Part shown: positions 60,087 through 64,000 of the stretch, piece by piece | Layout: each line of letters begins with the position of its first letter | How positions within the stretch are numbered: the first letter of the stretch is position 1 | Assembly: GCA_001599595.1 (NCBI GenBank) | Contig: BCHH01000011.1 | Coordinates: 145,894-209,893 of the forward strand | DNA length: 64,000 bases | Source: Beverwykella pulmonaria | Taxonomy: Eukaryota; Ascomycota; Dothideomycetes; Pleosporales; Melanommataceae | Direction: 5' to 3' | Notes under the pieces: generated by a model | The model's database searches: none | What the model was told of the DNA's origin: nothing | Seen by the model: only the letters and a program-made list of their open reading frames with translations | Made by a program: the position numbers and the translations under genes

Positions 60087-61567
60087 TCAAGTGCATTGCA
60101 ACATCTGTCGTAATCGAGTAAGCTTCTGCTGAACTTTGAGTTTCAGATCTTTCAAGCACTCCCTGTCAGCCATGCCCAAGTGGAAGGGAGCAGAAGGCAG
60201 TGAACTGGGGAGGCTGTGATTCTGAGCAGCTGTAGGCGCAAGACACTGTCCTACCGCCTGGTGCTGCCGCTCAATCAAATAAGCGCAGAGCTGGACTACG
60301 AGGACCAGCCGGACGTTACCCAGCGGTGTCGCATTCATAGAATCGCCTGGGTACGCTTCGTGTTGGAGAGCCGTAAGAATTGCTGCGTAAATCTCCAGGA
60401 GCAGCGCCTCGCAAGCCATGACTAAATGGCGGGTGATGTCATCGACTTGCAAATGCCGTAGAATCTCCATCAGGCGGTGTGATGCAGAAAAGACATCGCG
60501 CAGGATATTAGGACCACTTTGTGGTTTTATCTGAGGACCAGAATTCGGCCAAAGGTTCGGGATGTCGGCAGAGATATGGATTGATCGACGCGGGTTCATG
60601 TTGGCGGAGCTTTCTTCATGAGCCAGCCACGCAGCAACTGACTCAAAAGCTGCGGAGTCGATGAGCGGAAAATGCCCATCGTTCGTCCCTCTGCCAAATG
60701 ACGAATCTGCAGCTTGGGCCAGGGTATGGCTTGAGGAGCGTAATGAAGAGAGATGTACGCTCAGCTGGGACAACTGTCCGATTACAACGCTGGTGTTTTT
60801 GTCCGGGAACATGCTCATCGTACTGCCACCCATGCTGCTGTCCATGTTGTTCCTGGTGCCGCCATCCTGCCTCTCATAGTTTCCAATCCCGGGATGCCCA
60901 TAGGTGTAGGTATGAGGATACGGTGGACTGGGGGTGGACGAGGAATGAGTCGGCGAGAACGGTGCGGGGTCTTCTCGAGCACTGCCTTCGCTCTCAAAAT
61001 TGTTGGTATTCGCCAACAAATCATCGACATCGGCACGACTGAAGTTTAGGCCCTCCAAGCTCATTTCGGGCTGCATTTCCTCCCAGCTTGTTGTCCCCAC
61101 CCATGGCCACGTAGACATGGACATGTCCATGGACGTATCCATGAGCTGGGGTAAAATCGTGGGAGCCACGGCCTCGGAAGCTTTAAGTTTTACGTTAGCG
61201 GTCTATCCACAAAATTATAGACCCGAGGAAAAATAAACTTACCAACCGGGCGGCCTTTCGAGAGTGGCCGTGCCGCTTCATGAGCACTTGCTGTGTCGTC
61301 TGTCGCGGCCGTTTTTCCAGTATTTGGCCCCTCTACTGTGAGACGACGCAGGCTAGGACGACCCTTGGGCAGGCTGGAACTGTAGACGCACTGAGTCCGT
61401 TTTGACAAACATCTGTCGCATACGTCGCCGTTGTTGTTCTTATTGCGGATGCATCGCAATTTCTGTCTATGACACCGGTCACATGATTGCCTTTGGGGTG
61501 GTCCGGTTGGTCCCGACTGTTGCACTGCTGCTGGCGCGACAGTGGTTGCATCCGAATTTGGTATCAT
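60087..61567 (-). CDS. Zn2Cys6 transcription factor, AflR-like
   Basis: Two exons on the minus strand, 61243-61567 and 60087-61180, give 472 aa. The zinc cluster is at residues 29-60 (Cys29, 32, 39, 50, 53, 60; CX2CX6CX10CX2CX6C), in SCDRCHRQKLRCIRNKNN. A short basic region KGRPSLRR follows, then Ser/Thr/Pro-rich linkers and a C-terminal AflR-type regulatory domain (roughly 300-472) with DVFSASHRLMEILRHLQVDD and LVLVVQLCAYLIERQHQAVG. AflR-family proteins activate the biosynthetic cluster they sit in, binding palindromes of TCG/CGA type. It lies inside this cluster, so it is the likely pathway-specific activator (inference). Confidence 0.92.
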
Positions 61568-62712
61568 GGTAATGGAACGACGCAGAATCGATCTAACGCC
61601 CGAGAACTGGTCACGCTAACAGGTAATGACAGGCAATGACAAGTAAGTGACTAGCACATGACTTGCAAATGACAACCAGATGATAACCTGAAGAGAACTT
61701 GCAACGGGGAAGTGGAATAGTGCAGCATCCTAGCATGATATACAATGTCACTGCAGAATTTGAGACACAGTGTTTTACGAGCTCCCTGTCCCACTTAAGC
61801 CAACTGCAGGAATATGTTGATTGACGTAACATGTTGGCCTGGGCGCGCGTAAGCTTATTTGCAGATCGGGTTTGTCCTACAGGGAATGCCAAAGTAAAAT
61901 ACTCGGCACCCATGCGTAGGCGAATTTTAATAAAGCGTTAAGATGTAGTTGAAAAAAGTACGGGACGAGTGATCTACTTGTTGCTTTCTTTCAATTGGGA
62001 AGGTACTCGTGTAACTGCATGCGTGGAGATAACACGAGGGCTAATCAAAAACACGAGGGCTAATCAAAGCCACAGCGTTGGGGCACGTTGAATCGGATCG
62101 CTGCACCGAAGTGTTTTGCTTATCAATGCCTTACATAGCAAAAGCCGCCATCTAGTTCCGAGACTTCGCTTGGAGGAGCATGGGCTCATTGCGGCTAAGA
62201 TCCGTTGTATAACTTCACTTAAGGTTTTGGCTAAGCAACAGCTGCCTATACACACCTCGTGGGACCCATGGAGCGGGTAGTATAAATTACCTTTTTCTGA
62301 TGTTCGCAATACTCTCGTTTAGCTACGCGGGGTTGTTATCATACAAAAACGGCGCATTACGCTTCGCAGACTAAGTAGCGAGAGCCCCACCCTCCCTTTC
62401 GGCCGAGAAGTTCGCCGACCGCCCATTCTGATATATACGCAATAGGGAAGGCTTACTGCGAGCATTCAATCACAGCTTCCGATAAAGATATAGCGCGAGC
62501 ACAGACACGGAACATCGCCACTTCGAGATCCACCAAGGAAATCATACACCCACACCCACACAGAGCCTCTGCAGTATCTCAATCACCCGCAGGGTAGATC
62601 GCTTTGAAGCTGTGGAAACGAGGAAAGCCAGGAAAGGATATTGATCTACTTCCTCTAATCATTGCAGAATTCTACTCTAGTTCTTGTCTACTCTCTGCTA
62701 CTGATATAAACG
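61568..62712. promoter_or_regulatory. Regulator promoter and 3' UTR of the GMC oxidoreductase gene
   Basis: About 1.1 kb without a supported gene. It holds a perfect 19-bp tandem duplication (62031-62068) and a weak TCGGCGAACTTC core on the minus strand at 62407-62418. Nothing else is recognised. Confidence 0.4.
62031..62068. repeat. 19-bp perfect tandem duplication
   Basis: The unit AACACGAGGGCTAATCAAA occurs at 62031-62049 and again at 62050-62068. Confidence 0.92.
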
Positions 62713-64000
62713 CTATTTCCAGCCGGCCATGATTATATCCGCACTCTTCTCCGCGACACCATAAACCGGAGCCATAGTATGACCGCTCAACTGCATAGGT
62801 ATAATCGAAGCATCGACGACCCTTACGTTGCGGGTTCCATGGACCTTGACCTGCTCATCGACAACCCCTCCGAGTTCAATGGGCAACATGGCACATGATC
62901 CAACGACATGCAGAGCGTTCAGAACTTTGATGTAATCTGTCAGCGAGTGGTACATGGCCACAGACTCGTAACGTAAACATACCGTTTTCTCTTAGAAATG
63001 CCGCCCATTGGTCGTCCGATGCGTCCAGAGGCAATTTGTTATATCCAGGAGACACGTTGTCGGCAATTAGGTCACTGAGAGGCGGCGTAGCATATCCCTT
63101 CTGTGAAAGACGCCCTACGGCGGCCAACATCTCGAGATCGAAATCAGTAGACAGCAGATTGGGGGTTATGACGGGTTCGTTGATATTATCCTGGGATCCA
63201 AGGTGGACACTGCCCCACGAAAAGGGCATCGAGGTCCAGAATTGCGCAAGGATGCCAGTTCCAGTGTTAGTCGGGAATAGTTCAGCAACGGTGATGTTTT
63301 TGTTGAATATAAGGTCGTGCTGAATTCGGAATCGTTTTTCGATTGCACTTGGACTTATTGCTCCATCAGATGATACCGAGGCTGCCTTGGCCCACTCAGC
63401 CAGCTTTGTAAAGGTGGAAGCCGCAAGAGATGTGGTCTTGTTACCGAATACATCTTGAGCTGTGGGCATGGTTGCGTATGGAATACGCCCCCCGTCGATG
63501 CTGCCGTTGAGAGCATAGGTCATGGCAATGATATTGTGATCCTGCATAGATTCTCCGACACCCGGTAGCTTAACCTTGATCTTGATACCAAGTTTGTTGA
63601 GGATTCTAGCCGTATAATTCAGTACTGCGTTTCATGCGCTCAAAGTATGGTCTCCAAACTCACTTGGGGTTCCCGATTCCAGAGGCCTCGAGTATAAGCG
63701 GGTTTCTGTAGGCGCTAGCTGATAGGACTACTTCCTTCCTAGCTCCAACTTTAACCAGCTCACCGGATGGGCTTACATATTCGAAGCCGTTAGCCACGGC
63801 TTCCCGGCCCGGGCCATCTACCCATGTGATTCTTTTTACTGTACCCTTGATGATCTTAAGGTTTGGTCTAGACTCTACAGGTGTGTAGTACGCGCGAGCA
63901 GAATCTTCCCGCACACCGGCGTCCGGATCTAGTGTCATAGGAGCCGTAACGAAGCCATGAGGATCGCCACCATTCAAGTCGGTTATAGGTTGTAAACCTA
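62713..64000 (-). CDS. GMC oxidoreductase (glucose-methanol-choline family), 5' part outside the window
   Basis: This is a partial gene on the minus strand. The visible exons are 62713-62936, 62983-63605 and 63664 to at least 64000; the frame stays open to the window edge. The N-terminal FAD-binding part (GxGxxG) lies outside. Visible landmarks are the GMC signature VVLSASAYRNPLILEASGIG, LPGVGESMQDHN, the catalytic His in LNALHVVGSCAM, and the FAD-closing segment with the second His in MQLSGHTMAPVYGVAEKSAD. The family oxidises alcohols or eliminates in metabolite tailoring. Being next to the AflR-like gene, it probably belongs to the same cluster, which would then continue beyond the right edge. 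Confidence 0.9.

Overview
The window looks like nuclear DNA of a filamentous ascomycete (Pezizomycotina). The genes are intron-poor, with short introns of about 45-90 bp and GT..AG ends. They include fungal Bur1, Trm6, Rfc3, Arc18/ARPC3 and aspartokinase orthologues, followed by a secondary-metabolite cluster. A dothideomycete is plausible, but that is inference. No rRNA, tRNA, CRISPR array or intact transposon was recognised. Exon coordinates were derived by hand from splice sites and reading frame.

Region 1 (about 0.4-31 kb) is an ordinary housekeeping block. In order it holds: a large Q-rich orphan protein (-); a secreted HAD-type phosphatase (-); a MINDY-family deubiquitinase with a C-terminal CaaX box (-); Trm6 (+); ARPC3 (-); Rfc3 (+); a CMAS/coclaurine-N-methyltransferase-like SAM methyltransferase (+); the Bur1 kinase (+); aspartate kinase (+); and three uncharacterised fungal proteins (+). 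One of these is 1,365 aa with an internal short repeat near its C-terminus.

A gene-free gap at 30.9-32.2 kb separates this block from region 2 (32.2 kb to the right edge), a biosynthetic gene cluster built around a 4,020-aa hybrid PKS-NRPS (37,386-49,546). Its domain order is KS-AT-DH-MT-(degenerate ER region)-KR-ACP-C-A-T-R. Around it lie an MFS exporter, a Gfo/Idh/MocA oxidoreductase, two tail-to-tail BBE-like FAD oxidases, a 2-oxoglutarate/Fe(II) dioxygenase, a FAD monooxygenase, an AflR-like Zn2Cys6 regulator, and a GMC oxidoreductase cut by the window edge. The likely logic is this: the PKS half builds a methylated polyketide, the NRPS half couples an amino acid (or amine-bearing acid), the R domain releases the chain reductively, and the oxidases tailor it. 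The MFS protein exports the product and the Zn2Cys6 protein switches the cluster on. The product cannot be named from sequence.

The most notable points are the following. The A4 core of the adenylation domain has Asn where amino-acid-activating A domains normally carry the Asp that binds the alpha-amino group. One of the two BBE-like oxidases has Leu in place of the FAD-linking His, while its partner keeps it. No stand-alone trans-ER gene is visible. A degenerate 30-bp repeat with core TCGGCGATTTTCTTAC occurs four times upstream of one BBE gene, and related cores appear in most other promoters of the cluster.
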